DNA from: Archangium violaceum
GTDB lineage: Bacteria > Myxococcota > Myxococcia > Myxococcales > Myxococcaceae
NCBI RefSeq assembly: GCF_016887565.1
Contig: NZ_CP069396.1
Coordinates: 2,755,001 to 2,819,000, forward strand
Direction: 5' to 3'
Length of the DNA: 64,000 nt
Below are positions 32,845 to 44,343 of the stretch, piece by piece. The notes under the pieces are model-generated. The model was not told where the DNA came from and searched no databases. It saw only the letters and a program-made list of their open reading frames with translations. The translations under genes were made by a program, and so were the position numbers. Positions within the stretch are counted from its first letter, which is position 1; the number at the start of each line of letters is the position of its first letter.

Positions 32845-34017
32845 CTATTTCTGGGCGCCCACCGCCGCCACGGAGACGGCGTCGAGCTGCTGCGCCAGAG
32901 GGGCCAGCTTCGCGCGGAAGTCCGGGAGCAGGTTCTTGGGCAACGGCTCCGTGCGCGGGAAGTTCTGGTTGAGCGGGTTGACGTAGGCCCCGTTGCGCTT
33001 GAGGGCATAGTGCAGGTGCGGGCCGGTGCTACGGCCCGTGTTGCCCGACAGGGCGATGACCTGCTTCTGGCTCACCCGCGCCCCCGCACGCACGCCCGCG
33101 CCGAACTTGGACAGGTGCAGGTAGCACGTCTCGAAGCCGTTGGTGTGCCGCAGGCAGACGGTGTTTCCGCCCGCCCCCGTGTTGTGCGCCACGGTCACGG
33201 TACCGTCCGCCACCGCCCACACCGGCGTGCCCACCGTCGCCGCGTAGTCCACGCCGTTGTGCGCCTTCACGTACTGCAGCACCGGGTGGAAGCGGCTGCC
33301 GAACCGGCTCGTGACGTGCGCGTACTTCAGCGGGCTCTTCAGGAAGGCCTTGCGCGCGCTCGAGCCGTCCTCCTGGAAGTAGCTCGCCCTCCCGTCCGGC
33401 ATCTCGTAGCGGAAGACCCGCTTGTGGCCCACCGACTCGCCCTCGTACGTCGCCGCCAGCACCTCGCCGTAACGCAGGATGCGGCCCTTGGAGACGAACT
33501 TCTCCACCAGCGCCCTCGCCCTGTCCCCCTTGCGCACGTCCCGGTAGAAGTCGATGTCCCAGGCGAATACGTCCGCCAGCACCATGCCGATCAGCGGATC
33601 CTCTCCCGCCGCCAGCGCCGCCTCGTACAGCGAGTTGTTGATCTCCAGCGACACCAACCCCACCTGCTTCTCCACCTCGATGGCGCGCTTGCTGCCGACG
33701 AACTTGTCTCCGTCGCGCCGCACCTGCCACTCGTCCACCGAGCTCTGCCGGTAGTCGAAGAAGTCCAGCTCGCCACCCTTCATCACCAGGCGGAACTGGT
33801 CTCCCACCCGCGACTTGCGGAAGTCGAACACGCCCTCCAGCGCGGAGATGACAGCCCCCGCCTGCTCGACCGGCAGCCCTGCCTCCTGCAACGCCACCGC
33901 CAGCGGCTGGTTCGGCTCGATGCGGCGGTTCCTGACGGTGTACTGCGTGGTCGAGGCTTCGGCGAAGGGCGCGGCGAACAGCACACCCAGGCACAGGACG
34001 GTGGCGGCGAGTCTCAT
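32845..34017 (-). CDS. M23-family (LytM) metallopeptidase
   Basis: A 390-residue exported peptidoglycan hydrolase. An N-terminal signal (residues 1-21, ending FAEA) precedes a long linker domain of about 215 residues. The peptidase domain follows, with the zinc ligands in FHPVLQYVKAHNGVDYA (HxxxD-type), and in GPHLHYALKRNG (HxH). The GTPVWAVADGTV and GNTVCLRHTNGFETCYLHLS strands are characteristic. The middle region shows the M23-associated domain with YYFQ-like SYFQEDGSSA. It probably cleaves peptide crosslinks in the cell wall during growth or division. The next minus-strand genes are spaced 196 bp upstream, so it has its own transcript. Confidence 0.9.
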   Translation of the reverse strand: MRLAATVLCLGVLFAAPFAEASTTQYTVRNRRIEPNQPLAVALQEAGLPVEQAGAVISALEGVFDFRKSRVGDQFRLVMKGGELDFFDYRQSSVDEWQVRRDGDKFVGSKRAIEVEKQVGLVSLEINNSLYEAALAAGEDPLIGMVLADVFAWDIDFYRDVRKGDRARALVEKFVSKGRILRYGEVLAATYEGESVGHKRVFRYEMPDGRASYFQEDGSSARKAFLKSPLKYAHVTSRFGSRFHPVLQYVKAHNGVDYAATVGTPVWAVADGTVTVAHNTGAGGNTVCLRHTNGFETCYLHLSKFGAGVRAGARVSQKQVIALSGNTGRSTGPHLHYALKRNGAYVNPLNQNFPRTEPLPKNLLPDFRAKLAPLAQQLDAVSVAAVGAQK

Positions 34018-34154
34018 GGGGCCCGCGCAGTGTAGTGGAGCTACAGGCCTGTGCCTAACTTCCGGCAGAAGATTTCCCCATGATACCGGGCGCTCGGTTG
34101 CTCGGCTGCCCTCCCGGATTCAGGGGGACCAGGGTTTGGGCCACGGGGGAGGGG

Positions 34155-34197
34155 ATGACCCTCACCCCAGCCCTCTCCCAGAGGGAGAGGGGGCATA
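34155..34197. repeat. REP-like palindromic element
   Basis: CCCTCTCCC-AGA-GGGAGAGGG is a perfect 9-bp dyad at 34171-34191, preceded by ACCCTCACCCCAG. This combination is a common dispersed extragenic palindrome in many GC-rich bacterial genomes. It sits between two co-directional genes, downstream of spoVR on the minus strand, and could also serve as a terminator. No second copy was seen in this window. Confidence 0.6.
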
Positions 34198-34213
34198 CAC
34201 GGGTTCGGCCCGG

Positions 34214-35707
34214 TTAGAGGTCGATCTTCTTTTCCGTGTGGTTCTGACCGTCGAAGCGCAGCAACACGCCCTTGTTGTCGTACTTCGTGATGATGCACGT
34301 CGGCCGCCGCCACAACGACTGCAGGTTGCGCAATGTCTCCCGCGCGTAGTCACCCTTCAGATCCTGCCCGTCGTGCTTGTGCGCCAGCAGCAGCTCTCCT
34401 CGATTCTCGTGGTTGCCGTCCACCACCTCGATGATCGGCTGCCCGAAGTTCGTCAGCCCCTGCAACAACTTGTTCTTCACCTTCCGGAACTCACGGTCCA
34501 GGATCTCCCATGAGTTCCTCTTCTCGTTGAAGCCGTACACGAACAGCTTCTGCTCGATCGCGAACTCCGGCGTCAGGAACGTGTCGATGAAGGTGATGTC
34601 GTTGTAGTGCTTGCGCACCTCGAAGATCTTCTCCCGGCCCACTCCCAGCTTCTTGTCCCACGAGCGCCGCGCCCTCAGGTCATCGCACTCGTCCCACTCC
34701 TTGCCGAACCGGCCCTTGTTCCACCTCTCCTCGATGTCCCGCCACAGCTCGATCCCCAGCTTGTATGGGTTGAGCGCTCCGGGCCTCGTCCCCATCGTCC
34801 CCGAGTGCCGGTCCGCGTAGTCGATGACCTCGTCATCCTTCAGCGCCCGCCTCGTCATGATCGTCGAGTGCCAGTAGCTGGCCCACCCCTCGTTCATGAT
34901 CTTCGTCTGGCCCTGCGGCGCGAAGTAGTAGGCCTCGTCCCGGATGATGGACAGCACGTCCGACTCCCACGGCTCCAGCGGCGCGTGCTCCAGCAGGAAC
35001 AGCAGCACGTCCCGCTGCGGACGCTCCGGGAACTTCTTGGCCCGCTGCTTCTCGTCCTCCACCTTCTTGCGCTGGCTGTCCAGGAACTCGGCCGGGTTGA
35101 TGAAGCCGCGCATGTACTCGCGGTTCACCTTGAAGCCCTCCACCCGCTCGTTGGACTTCATCTCGTCCTCGGCCCTCTTCGGGTCCGGGTTGCGACGGAT
35201 GTGCGGCGCGTGCTGGTCGATCAGGTTCTCCAGCGACAGCGTCCGGTCGATGAAGTCCTCCACCTTCTCCACGCCAATCTTGTCGATCCACCGGCGCACG
35301 CGCGTGGCGTGGTTCGCCATGTCGTCGATCATCCGGCGGTTGGTGTGGCGGAAGGAGAAGTTGTTCTTGAAGAAGTCGCAGTGGCCGTACACGTGCGCCA
35401 TCACGAGCTTCTGATCCACGTCCGAGTTGCTCTCCAGCAGGTACGCGTAGCAGGGGTCGTTGTTGATGACGAGCTCGTAGATTTTCGAGAGCCCGTACTC
35501 GTACCCCTTGGACAACTGCTCGTACTCCATTCCCCAGCGCCAGTGCGGATAGCGCGTGGGGAAGCCTCCATAGGAGGCCACCATGTTGAGCTCGTCGTAG
35601 CTGACGACCTCGAAGATGGTCTCGAAGAAGTCGAGACCGAACTGGCGGGCGTAGCCCTCGATCTCCTCCTTCAGCTTGCTCAACGGCGGGGTGAGGCTCT
35701 TGGGCAT
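34214..35707 (-). CDS. spoVR: SpoVR-family protein (YcgB-like)
   Basis: A 497-residue protein of the SpoVR/YcgB family, named for a Bacillus spore-cortex gene but widespread in proteobacteria. Hallmarks are the N-terminal [37 protein letters not shown], and [14 protein letters not shown], and the later [13 protein letters not shown]. Biochemical function is unknown. It is the third gene of the prkA-yhbH-spoVR block on this strand, separated from yhbH by 20 bp, the same trio as yeaG-yeaH-ycgB of enterobacteria, which respond to nutrient stress. The grouping supports a shared stress-response or development role. Confidence 0.93.
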   Translation of the reverse strand: MPKSLTPPLSKLKEEIEGYARQFGLDFFETIFEVVSYDELNMVASYGGFPTRYPHWRWGMEYEQLSKGYEYGLSKIYELVINNDPCYAYLLESNSDVDQKLVMAHVYGHCDFFKNNFSFRHTNRRMIDDMANHATRVRRWIDKIGVEKVEDFIDRTLSLENLIDQHAPHIRRNPDPKRAEDEMKSNERVEGFKVNREYMRGFINPAEFLDSQRKKVEDEKQRAKKFPERPQRDVLLFLLEHAPLEPWESDVLSIIRDEAYYFAPQGQTKIMNEGWASYWHSTIMTRRALKDDEVIDYADRHSGTMGTRPGALNPYKLGIELWRDIEERWNKGRFGKEWDECDDLRARRSWDKKLGVGREKIFEVRKHYNDITFIDTFLTPEFAIEQKLFVYGFNEKRNSWEILDREFRKVKNKLLQGLTNFGQPIIEVVDGNHENRGELLLAHKHDGQDLKGDYARETLRNLQSLWRRPTCIITKYDNKGVLLRFDGQNHTEKKIDL

Positions 35708-35727
35708 CGCGAGCTCCGGCGACCGCG

Positions 35728-36837
35728 TCAGCGGCCCTTACCGAGGAAGTCCTTGATGGAGGCGTAGATGGCGTCCTTGTCCGCGATCTCGCTCAGGGCG
35801 ACGTTGTTGGAGTCTCCGATGGCCTCGCGCAAATCCTTGATGAACTGGCCACTGCCATAGGGGCTCTCCACCTGGCCGTAGGCGAACTGGTTCACACTGG
35901 GCAGGATGTCCTCGCGCAGCATCTCGATGCACTGCCGCGTGTCGTCCGCGCTCCAGTTGTCTCCGTCCGAGAAGTGGAACGGATAGATGTTCCACGCGCT
36001 CTTCGGGTAGTCCGCCTTGATGATGTCCCGGCACAGCTTGTAGGCACTGGAGATCATCGTGCCGCCGGACTCGCGCGTGTGGAAGAACGTGTCCCGGTCC
36101 ACCTCTCGCGCCACGGCGTCGTGGATGATGTAGCGCGCCTCCAGTCCCTTGTACTGGTGGCGCAGCCACGTATCGAGCCAGAAGCTCTCGATGCGGACGA
36201 TCTCCTTCTGCTCGTCTCCCATCGAGCCCGACACGTCCATCATGTAGATGATGACCGCGTTCGTCTCCGGCAGCTCCTGCAGCTTGTAGCTGCGGTAGCG
36301 CCGGTCCTCGCGTGTCGGGACGATGATGGGTCGCGCCGGGTCATACGTCCCCATCGCGATCTGCCGCTTGAGCGCCTGTTTGTAGGTGCGCTTGAAGTGG
36401 CGCAACGACTCGGGGCCCGTGGTGTTGACCCCGGTGTACTTGATCTTCTGGGTGACGATCTTCTCGTTGTGCCGGCGCTCGATGTGGGGGAGCTGCAGCT
36501 CCTCCCCCAATATCTGCGCCAGCTCATCGAGCGTGACGTCGACCTCCAGGGAGTGGTCGCCCTCTCCCTGGCCGGCCTGATGCCCGTCCCCGGGCTGTAC
36601 CGCGCCCGGGGAGAGCTGCTGACCCACCTCACCATCTCCCTGTCCGACGCCCCCCTGCTCCTTGTGGCCGTACTTGAAGTGGGGGATGTCGATGAAGGGG
36701 ATGGGGATGGCGATGGTGTCCTTCCCCTTCTTTCCGATCATCTCCCCCTTCTGCACGTACTTGCGCAGGTTGGATTTGATCTTCCCGCGGACGATCTGTT
36801 TGAAGCGCGAGTGGTCCTGGTGGATCCGCAGCGACAC
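35728..36837 (-). CDS. yhbH: DUF444 protein, YeaH/YhbH family
   Basis: A 369-residue protein. The N-terminus ([20 protein letters not shown]) and the FKYG stretch are diagnostic for DUF444. The C-terminal half has a VWA-like domain with an intact DxSxS motif, [14 protein letters not shown], and [15 protein letters not shown]. It starts with GTG at 36837 after AAGGGGG, 17 bp behind prkA. Proteins of this family accompany PrkA kinases and are thought to be partners or effectors in stress adaptation. A Gly/Gln-rich insertion at about residues 62-85 is low-complexity. Confidence 0.9.
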   Translation of the reverse strand: MSLRIHQDHSRFKQIVRGKIKSNLRKYVQKGEMIGKKGKDTIAIPIPFIDIPHFKYGHKEQGGVGQGDGEVGQQLSPGAVQPGDGHQAGQGEGDHSLEVDVTLDELAQILGEELQLPHIERRHNEKIVTQKIKYTGVNTTGPESLRHFKRTYKQALKRQIAMGTYDPARPIIVPTREDRRYRSYKLQELPETNAVIIYMMDVSGSMGDEQKEIVRIESFWLDTWLRHQYKGLEARYIIHDAVAREVDRDTFFHTRESGGTMISSAYKLCRDIIKADYPKSAWNIYPFHFSDGDNWSADDTRQCIEMLREDILPSVNQFAYGQVESPYGSGQFIKDLREAIGDSNNVALSEIADKDAIYASIKDFLGKGR

Positions 36838-36854
36838 GACTACCCCCTTGGGTC

Positions 36855-38927
<2,073 letters not shown>

Positions 38928-39260
38928 GTCTCTCCCTCGAGCCACCCGGAGCGCGGGATTTCCGCGCCTTTAGAGGGCCAAAAAGTGAACCTGGGGGTGT
39001 AATGGGCCATTCCAACACCACCCACGACGGGTCCCAGAACGACACGAACGCCCGACCTGCCCTTTTCGGGACCCCGCCGCGGGGTGGGACCGCGTGGCCA
39101 GCTCGTGTCGGAAGGGCGCGTCGCCGATGCGGCGGCCCCGCCTCCACGGGGTGAAAAGGCACACTCCATTATAAGGGTGCGCCGGGCGGCGGGGAGGGGG
39201 CTCGCGAAAACTCAGCCTTCAGTGAACGACAGTACGAGGGGAAGGGCGGAAATTGGACGG
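38928..39260. other. 333-bp region upstream of prkA and downstream of the ABC permease gene
   Basis: No gene is supported here. On the minus strand a TATAAT hexamer occurs at 39173-39168, about 240 bp upstream of prkA, but without a convincing -35 partner. The GC-rich dyad ACCCCG-CCG-CGGGGT lies near 39071-39085. There is no sigma-54-type element. The region must hold the prkA promoter and probably the terminator of the ABC unit. Confidence 0.45.
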
Positions 39261-40058
39261 TCAACTGTGGGGCAGCGTCCCCGCCTGCTCTACATGTCGG
39301 CGCGCGGCTGACACGGCCCAGGCGGCCAGGGGCCAGAGGACGAGACAGAAGGTGAGCAGTGCCGCCCAGGTGGGCAACAGCTCGGAGGGGCCCGTGCCGC
39401 GCAGGGCGGACTCACGCAGGCCGTGGAGGGCATGGGTGGCGGGGAGGAAGCGGGCCACGGCGCGCAGGAAGGGCGGCAGCACGTCTGTTGGATAGAGGAC
39501 ACCCGCGAAGAGGTAGCTGAGGGTGTCCAGGGCGTAGGAGAAGGGGTCGCCCCGCTTGAAGACGAGCACGAAGGCGGCGGACAGCAGGCCGAGCGCACAG
39601 AAGGTGAGGGCGCTCAGCACCAGCGTGAGGACGAAGGCGGCCGGGTGGAGGTGCAGCCGTGCACCAAAAAGGAGCGCTCCGAAGCCGAGCAGCCCCACCG
39701 AGCGCAGCAGCGCGTTGGCCACGGGCCAGGCCCCCATCAGGGTGACGACGTGGAAGGTGGACAGGGGAGCGCCCAACAGCGGCTCCAGCGAGCCGTCGTT
39801 CTGTGCCGCGCGTACCGCGCCGCTGAAGCCCGTCTGCAGGGCACGCAACAGCGCCGCGGTGGCCAGCCCCACCAGCGCGAAGGAGAAGTAGTCCGTCCCG
39901 TAGCGGCCGCGCACCAGCGGTGTCTCGCCCACCGTGCGAGCGAGGAAGTAGAAGAGGGTGAGGGTGAAGAGGCCTCCCGAGACGAGCAGCAGCGCGTTGA
40001 GCCGGTAGGCCGTCGCCATCTGAAGGTCGCGCCGCAGGAAGGCGAGCAGCAGGCGCAT
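39261..40058 (-). CDS. ABC transporter permease (CcmB/ABC-2-like)
   Basis: A 265-residue integral membrane protein with about six hydrophobic helices, beginning MRLLLAFLRRDLQMATAYRLN. The FLFAGVLYPTDVLPPFL-type helix-loop near residue 200 and the QNDGSLEPLLGAPLS cytoplasmic loop are typical of ABC-2 exporters. The ATG at 40058 overlaps the ATPase stop by 1 nt and follows GGAGGAGG. It pairs with the ATPase to form an exporter; cargo is unknown. No c-type cytochrome genes are nearby, so a haem-export role is not supported. Confidence 0.88.
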   Translation of the reverse strand: MRLLLAFLRRDLQMATAYRLNALLLVSGGLFTLTLFYFLARTVGETPLVRGRYGTDYFSFALVGLATAALLRALQTGFSGAVRAAQNDGSLEPLLGAPLSTFHVVTLMGAWPVANALLRSVGLLGFGALLFGARLHLHPAAFVLTLVLSALTFCALGLLSAAFVLVFKRGDPFSYALDTLSYLFAGVLYPTDVLPPFLRAVARFLPATHALHGLRESALRGTGPSELLPTWAALLTFCLVLWPLAAWAVSAARRHVEQAGTLPHS

Positions 40059-40828
40059 CACGCCTCCTCCCGGGGCACGGCGGCGAAGACGGACTCGGCG
40101 GCCGGGCGCACCTGGGCGAAGGTGCCGGCGGCGGCGAGGCGGCCCGCGTCCAGCAGCAGCACGCGGTGGGCCACGGCCTCCACCTCGGCCAGGTCGTGGC
40201 TGGCGAAGAGCACGGCCGTCCCACGGGCGGCCACGTCCGACAGCAGGCGCGTGCGCAGGCGGCGCGCGGCTCCCGGGTCCAATGAGCGCGTCACCTCGTC
40301 CAGCAGCAGCACCCGCGGCCGGTGCAGCAGCGCCCGCATCAACACCACCCGCGCCTTCTCCCCGCTGGAGAAGGTGCGCACCTCCCGGTCCAGCAGGCGC
40401 CGGGCCTCGAGCGCCGCGGCCCACTCCTCGATGCGCGTGTCCACCTCGGGCGGGGGCACGTCGTAGAGCGCGGCGTAGAAGCGCAGGTTCTGCCGCGCCG
40501 TGAGGCGGGGCGCCAGGCCCCGGTCATCCGCGAGCGCGGCGCCCACCTCGCGGCGGCACCCGGGACGCTCCCGCACCACGTCGCGCGAGGCCACCCGCGC
40601 CGTGCCCGCGCTCGGCAGCAGCAGGCCCGAGAGGATGCGCAGCAGCGTGCTCTTCCCCGCGCCGTTGGGACCGATGAGGGCCACCACCTCGCCGGCCTCC
40701 ACCTCGAAGGACAGGCCGCGCAGGGCCGTCCTGGGGGCCTCGTTCCGGCCACGCGGTCGCGCCCACGGCCACCAGGGCCGCGGGTACGTCTTCTCCAGGG
40801 CGACGACCTCGACCTCCAGCGGTGGCAC
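40058..40828 (-). CDS. ABC transporter ATP-binding protein
   Basis: A 256-residue ATPase with Walker A GPNGAGKST, signature FSSGEKAR (in place of LSGGQ), Walker B RVLLLDEVTRSLDP and switch His in FASHDLAE. The sequence resembles the ABC-2 export ATPases. The start is GTG at 40828, chosen because AAGGAG lies 7 nt upstream; the open frame continues far upstream, antisense-like, into the histidine kinase region, but that part is noise. The Thr-Arg after Walker B Glu-Val, instead of Pro/Thr, is a minor variation. It is coupled with the permease downstream. Confidence 0.9.
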   Translation of the reverse strand: MPPLEVEVVALEKTYPRPWWPWARPRGRNEAPRTALRGLSFEVEAGEVVALIGPNGAGKSTLLRILSGLLLPSAGTARVASRDVVRERPGCRREVGAALADDRGLAPRLTARQNLRFYAALYDVPPPEVDTRIEEWAAALEARRLLDREVRTFSSGEKARVVLMRALLHRPRVLLLDEVTRSLDPGAARRLRTRLLSDVAARGTAVLFASHDLAEVEAVAHRVLLLDAGRLAAAGTFAQVRPAAESVFAAVPREEA

Positions 40829-40845
40829 GTGCGAGCTCCTTCCCG

Positions 40846-43800
40846 CTAGCCCGTGGGCGAGAGGGACATGAGGTTGGACAGCAGGGTCAGCAGCTCGGAG
40901 GGCTCCACGGGCTTGGCCACGTGCATGTTGAAGCCGACCGTCAGGGCGCGCGCCCTGTCCTCCACCCGGGCATAGGCCGTGAGGGCCACCGCTGGCACTC
41001 CGCCACCCTCCTCCACCGGGAGCGCGCGCACCTGGGTGATGAGCTGGTAGCCGTCCTCTCCCGGCATGCCGATGTCGGAGACGAGCAGCTCGGGCCTGTG
41101 CTCGCGCACGGCGCGCAGGGCCTCGGCCGCGGAGGCCGCGGTGAGGACGTGCGCCCCGTACTCCTCCAGCATCATCTTCAGCACCTCGCGGTTGTCCTCC
41201 TCGTCGTCCACCACCAGGATGCGGCGCTTGGCGAGCACGGGGTGGAGGGGCTGCCTGACGGAGGGCAGGGCCATCGACTTCCGGGGCGCGGCGGAGTCCG
41301 GCGCCGTCTGACGGGGGAGGATGGGGGGCAGGCGGACGGTGAAGGAGGCTCCGCGGCCCAGGCCCTCGCTCGCGGCGTGCACCGTTCCTCCATGCAGCTC
41401 GACGAGGTGCCGGACGATGGCGAGCCCCAGGCCCAGTCCCCCGTGCCGCCGGGTGGTGCCTCCCTCCAGCTGGCGGAAGCGCTCGAAGATGTGCGGCAGG
41501 AAGTCCTCGGGCACGCCGGGCCCCTCGTCCGCCACCGTCACCTCCACCGAGCTGTCCACGCGCCGCAGCAGCACCCGCACGCGGCTCCCCCCGGGAGAGA
41601 ACTTCACCGCGTTGGACAGCAGGTTCCACACCACCTGCTGCAACCGGCCCGGGTCCCCCATCACCAGGTCCTCCGTCTCGGAGAGCTCCGGTTGGAAGCG
41701 GATGTCCTTGGCGTCCGCCGCGGGCCGCACCGACTCCATCGCCGCCTGCACCACTTCCGCCAGGTGCACCGGCCGCGTCTCCAGCCGCAGCTTGCCGGTG
41801 ATGATGCGGCTCACGTCCAGCAGATCCTCGATGAGCTGGGCCTGGGCCTGGGCGTTGCGGTCCACCGTCTCCAGCGCCCTGGCGTGCTTGTCGGGGGCGA
41901 GCCGCCCGCTGCGCAGCATCTTCACCCAGCCGAGCATCGCCGTGAGGGGCGTGCGCAGCTCGTGGCTGACGGTGGCCAGGAAGTCGTCCTTGAGGCGGTT
42001 GGCCTCCTCCGCGTGCTTGCGCTCCTCCTGCGCCAGGGAGAAGAGCCGCGCGTTGTCGAGCGCCATCGCCGCCCGGCGCGCCACCTCCTCGAGCAGCAGC
42101 ACGTCTTCTTCCTCGTAACGGCGGCCGGAGGTCTCCGAGGTGACGAACGTCAGCACGCCGAGCGTCCGTCCACGCGCCAGGAGCGGCGCGGCCACGAGGG
42201 AGCGTGGCCTCATCTCTTCCAGGGTGAGCCGCAGGTGCTCTGCGTTGTACGCCGCTCGCTCCACGAGCTCCCGGGTCATCTCCGGCAGGTGGACCGTCCT
42301 GCCCGAGTGCATCGCCCGGGCGGAAGGATGTTCGTTCCCGGTGGGCGGGAAGCGGCGGAGCTGTTCCGCCAGGGGGGCCAGGGTGTGGTCCGCGTGGGTC
42401 ACCTCGACACGCTCGATGCGACCGTCCTCGCCCTTCAGGTCCACCAGGCACCAGTCCGCCAGCGACGGCACGGTGAGGCGGGCCACCTGCTGGAGCGTCG
42501 CCGCGTGGTCCAGCGAGGCCGCCAGGGCCGCGCTCGCCTCGGACAGGAAGAGGAGTGACTCCGCGCCGCGCGTCTGCTCGTCGATGTCCGTGCAGGTGCC
42601 GAACCACTGCGTGATGTGTCCCTCGGAGTCCCTCAACGGCAGGCCGCGCGCGATGAACCAGCGGTACGCTCCATCCGCCCGCCGCAGGCGGTACTCGATG
42701 CCGTAGGGCTCTCCCGTGGTGACCGCGCGCTTCCAGGTCTCGAGCGAGTGCACGACATCCTCCGGGTGCAGGGCCTGGCTCCAGCCATCGCCGAGCGCCT
42801 GCCCCGGCTTCTGCCCCGTGTACTCGTACCAGCGCGGGTTGAAGTACTCGGTGTACCCGTCCGCGCGGGACATCCAGATGAGCTGGGGCAGGGTCTCCGC
42901 CAGCAGCCGGAAGCGCGCCTCGGACTGGCCCTGGAGCTGCTCGGCGCGCTCGAGCTCGGCGAGCGCGGCCTCCGCCGCCTGCCGCGCGTGCACCTGCTCC
43001 GTCACCTCCACCGCGAAGAGCAGCACCGCTTCCAGCTGCCCCCCCGCATCCTTCAGGGGCTGGTAGGTGAGGTTGAAATAGCCCTCGGTGAACCGGCCGT
43101 CGTTGTCGCGGTCCAACATCACCCGCATCCCGGTGGTCGTGAAGGGCTGGCCCGTCCGGAAGACGTCGTTGAAGATGTCGTGGAGCGGGGAGCCCTTCTG
43201 CTCCGGAAAGGCCTCCCACACCGCGCGGCCGAGCAGGGGACGCCCGTGGAGCTTCTCGAGGGCCGGGTTGGCCAGCTCGCACACCTGATCCGACGCCCGG
43301 TAGACGCCCACCGCGGCGGGCACCTGCGTGAGGATGCTCTGGAGCCGGATCCGCTGCCGCTCGGCCTCTTCCTGCACGCGCAGGGCCTGCTCGCGCGCCA
43401 GCAATTCCTCACGCTCGGCCTCCGCTCGCTCCCGGGCCCGCCAGTCCCGCATGAAGGAGAGCGCCGCGAACCCGATGAAGCCGAGCAGGAAGCTACTGCC
43501 CGACAGCACGATGACGTCGGCGCGCTCGGAGGCCTGCCCCAGCTGCGCGTTCTGCTCCTCCAGGCGCCGTTGTTCCTCCTCGCGCAGCTCTCGCTCGAGC
43601 ACGCGCAGCTCGTCCATGAGCCGCTTGCCCTCGCCGGCGCGGACTTGCTCGGCCGCCTCGGCGGGCTGGCCTCCGCGTGAGAGCGAGATGGTCTGCTCCA
43701 TCACCTCGAGCTTGCGCTGGATGAGCGCGTCCATCCGCTCGAGGCGCTGGCGCTGGGAGTCATCCTCCGACAGGAGCGAGCGCAGGCGCTCCTTCGAGGG

Positions 43801-44100
43801 GCGGATGTGGAGGAGCGCTTCCTCGTAGGGGGCGAGGAACAGCTCCTCGCCGGTGAGGAGGTAGCCGCGCTGGCCCGTCTCGGCGTCCTTCAACAGCGAC
43901 AGCAGGTGATCCGCCTCGCTGATGACATCGAGGGTATGCGTCACGCGGCCCGAGGTCCGCGACAGTTGGTGGGTCGAGCGCAGGAAGAGGCCGGCGATGA
44001 GCAGCACGGCGAGTGAAGCCGCCAGATGCCCGGCGAGGACCAGCAGTGGAAACCGATGCGAGCGCCTGGGTGTGTGGGGGCGCGGGGGGTTGCTTGCCAT
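40846..44100 (-). CDS. CHASE3-PAS-PAS-GAF hybrid histidine kinase with C-terminal receiver
   Basis: A 1,084-residue membrane sensor. A hydrophobic helix at about 18-40, a CHASE3-type helical extracellular domain (about 41-185) and a second helix (about 188-211) place the sensor outside the inner membrane. Two PAS domains follow (the second with the MSRADGYTEYFNPRWYEYTG motif), then a GAF domain, the dimerisation/phosphoacceptor site ATVSHELRTPL, an HATPase domain with GPGVPEDFLPHIFERF and GLGLGLAIVRHLV, and a receiver with VVDDEEDN and LLVSDIGMPGEDG. The start at 44100 was chosen because AAGAAGG lies 6 nt upstream. The output is unknown. Confidence 0.93.
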   Translation of the reverse strand: MASNPPRPHTPRRSHRFPLLVLAGHLAASLAVLLIAGLFLRSTHQLSRTSGRVTHTLDVISEADHLLSLLKDAETGQRGYLLTGEELFLAPYEEALLHIRPSKERLRSLLSEDDSQRQRLERMDALIQRKLEVMEQTISLSRGGQPAEAAEQVRAGEGKRLMDELRVLERELREEEQRRLEEQNAQLGQASERADVIVLSGSSFLLGFIGFAALSFMRDWRARERAEAEREELLAREQALRVQEEAERQRIRLQSILTQVPAAVGVYRASDQVCELANPALEKLHGRPLLGRAVWEAFPEQKGSPLHDIFNDVFRTGQPFTTTGMRVMLDRDNDGRFTEGYFNLTYQPLKDAGGQLEAVLLFAVEVTEQVHARQAAEAALAELERAEQLQGQSEARFRLLAETLPQLIWMSRADGYTEYFNPRWYEYTGQKPGQALGDGWSQALHPEDVVHSLETWKRAVTTGEPYGIEYRLRRADGAYRWFIARGLPLRDSEGHITQWFGTCTDIDEQTRGAESLLFLSEASAALAASLDHAATLQQVARLTVPSLADWCLVDLKGEDGRIERVEVTHADHTLAPLAEQLRRFPPTGNEHPSARAMHSGRTVHLPEMTRELVERAAYNAEHLRLTLEEMRPRSLVAAPLLARGRTLGVLTFVTSETSGRRYEEEDVLLLEEVARRAAMALDNARLFSLAQEERKHAEEANRLKDDFLATVSHELRTPLTAMLGWVKMLRSGRLAPDKHARALETVDRNAQAQAQLIEDLLDVSRIITGKLRLETRPVHLAEVVQAAMESVRPAADAKDIRFQPELSETEDLVMGDPGRLQQVVWNLLSNAVKFSPGGSRVRVLLRRVDSSVEVTVADEGPGVPEDFLPHIFERFRQLEGGTTRRHGGLGLGLAIVRHLVELHGGTVHAASEGLGRGASFTVRLPPILPRQTAPDSAAPRKSMALPSVRQPLHPVLAKRRILVVDDEEDNREVLKMMLEEYGAHVLTAASAAEALRAVREHRPELLVSDIGMPGEDGYQLITQVRALPVEEGGGVPAVALTAYARVEDRARALTVGFNMHVAKPVEPSELLTLLSNLMSLSPTG

Positions 44101-44119
44101 GCGGGCCTTCTTTCGAGGC

Positions 44120-44160
44120 GCCGCTCCAACCCCTTTACCGGGAGCCCCGGTAAGAGCGGC
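44120..44160. promoter_or_regulatory. Nested inverted repeat upstream of the hybrid kinase
   Basis: The inner 8-bp dyad TTACCGGG-AGC-CCCGGTAA (44135-44153) sits inside the outer 7-bp pair GCCGCTC (44120-44126) and GAGCGGC (44154-44160), with 8 unpaired nt on one side only. It lies 20 bp upstream of the kinase start, in the divergent region shared with the glycosyltransferase gene. Possibilities include an operator, a leader RNA hairpin or an attenuator-like element. Confidence 0.45.
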
Positions 44161-44343
44161 CGTGGCGCGCACCCGGTCCGTAACACATCACGGCCTCGCG
44201 GCATCTCCTGGGGAAGAGGGGAGGAACCCACACCCACACGCCAGCCCCACGAGCATGCGGTCAGGGGAGGAGGGTGGAAAAATACCCCCTCGGCGGGCTG
44301 CTCCCTTGGCTTTGGGCCGCGCCTGCGTATTCTCCGCGACCCC

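Noticed and set aside
39168-39173. TATAAT hexamer on the minus strand as the prkA promoter
   Set aside because: No -35 partner at a suitable distance and about 240 bp from the gene, so it is mentioned only in the region entry.
39261-40828. Cytochrome c maturation (CcmAB) exporter
   Set aside because: The proteins look like general ABC-2 exporters and no other ccm genes are nearby.
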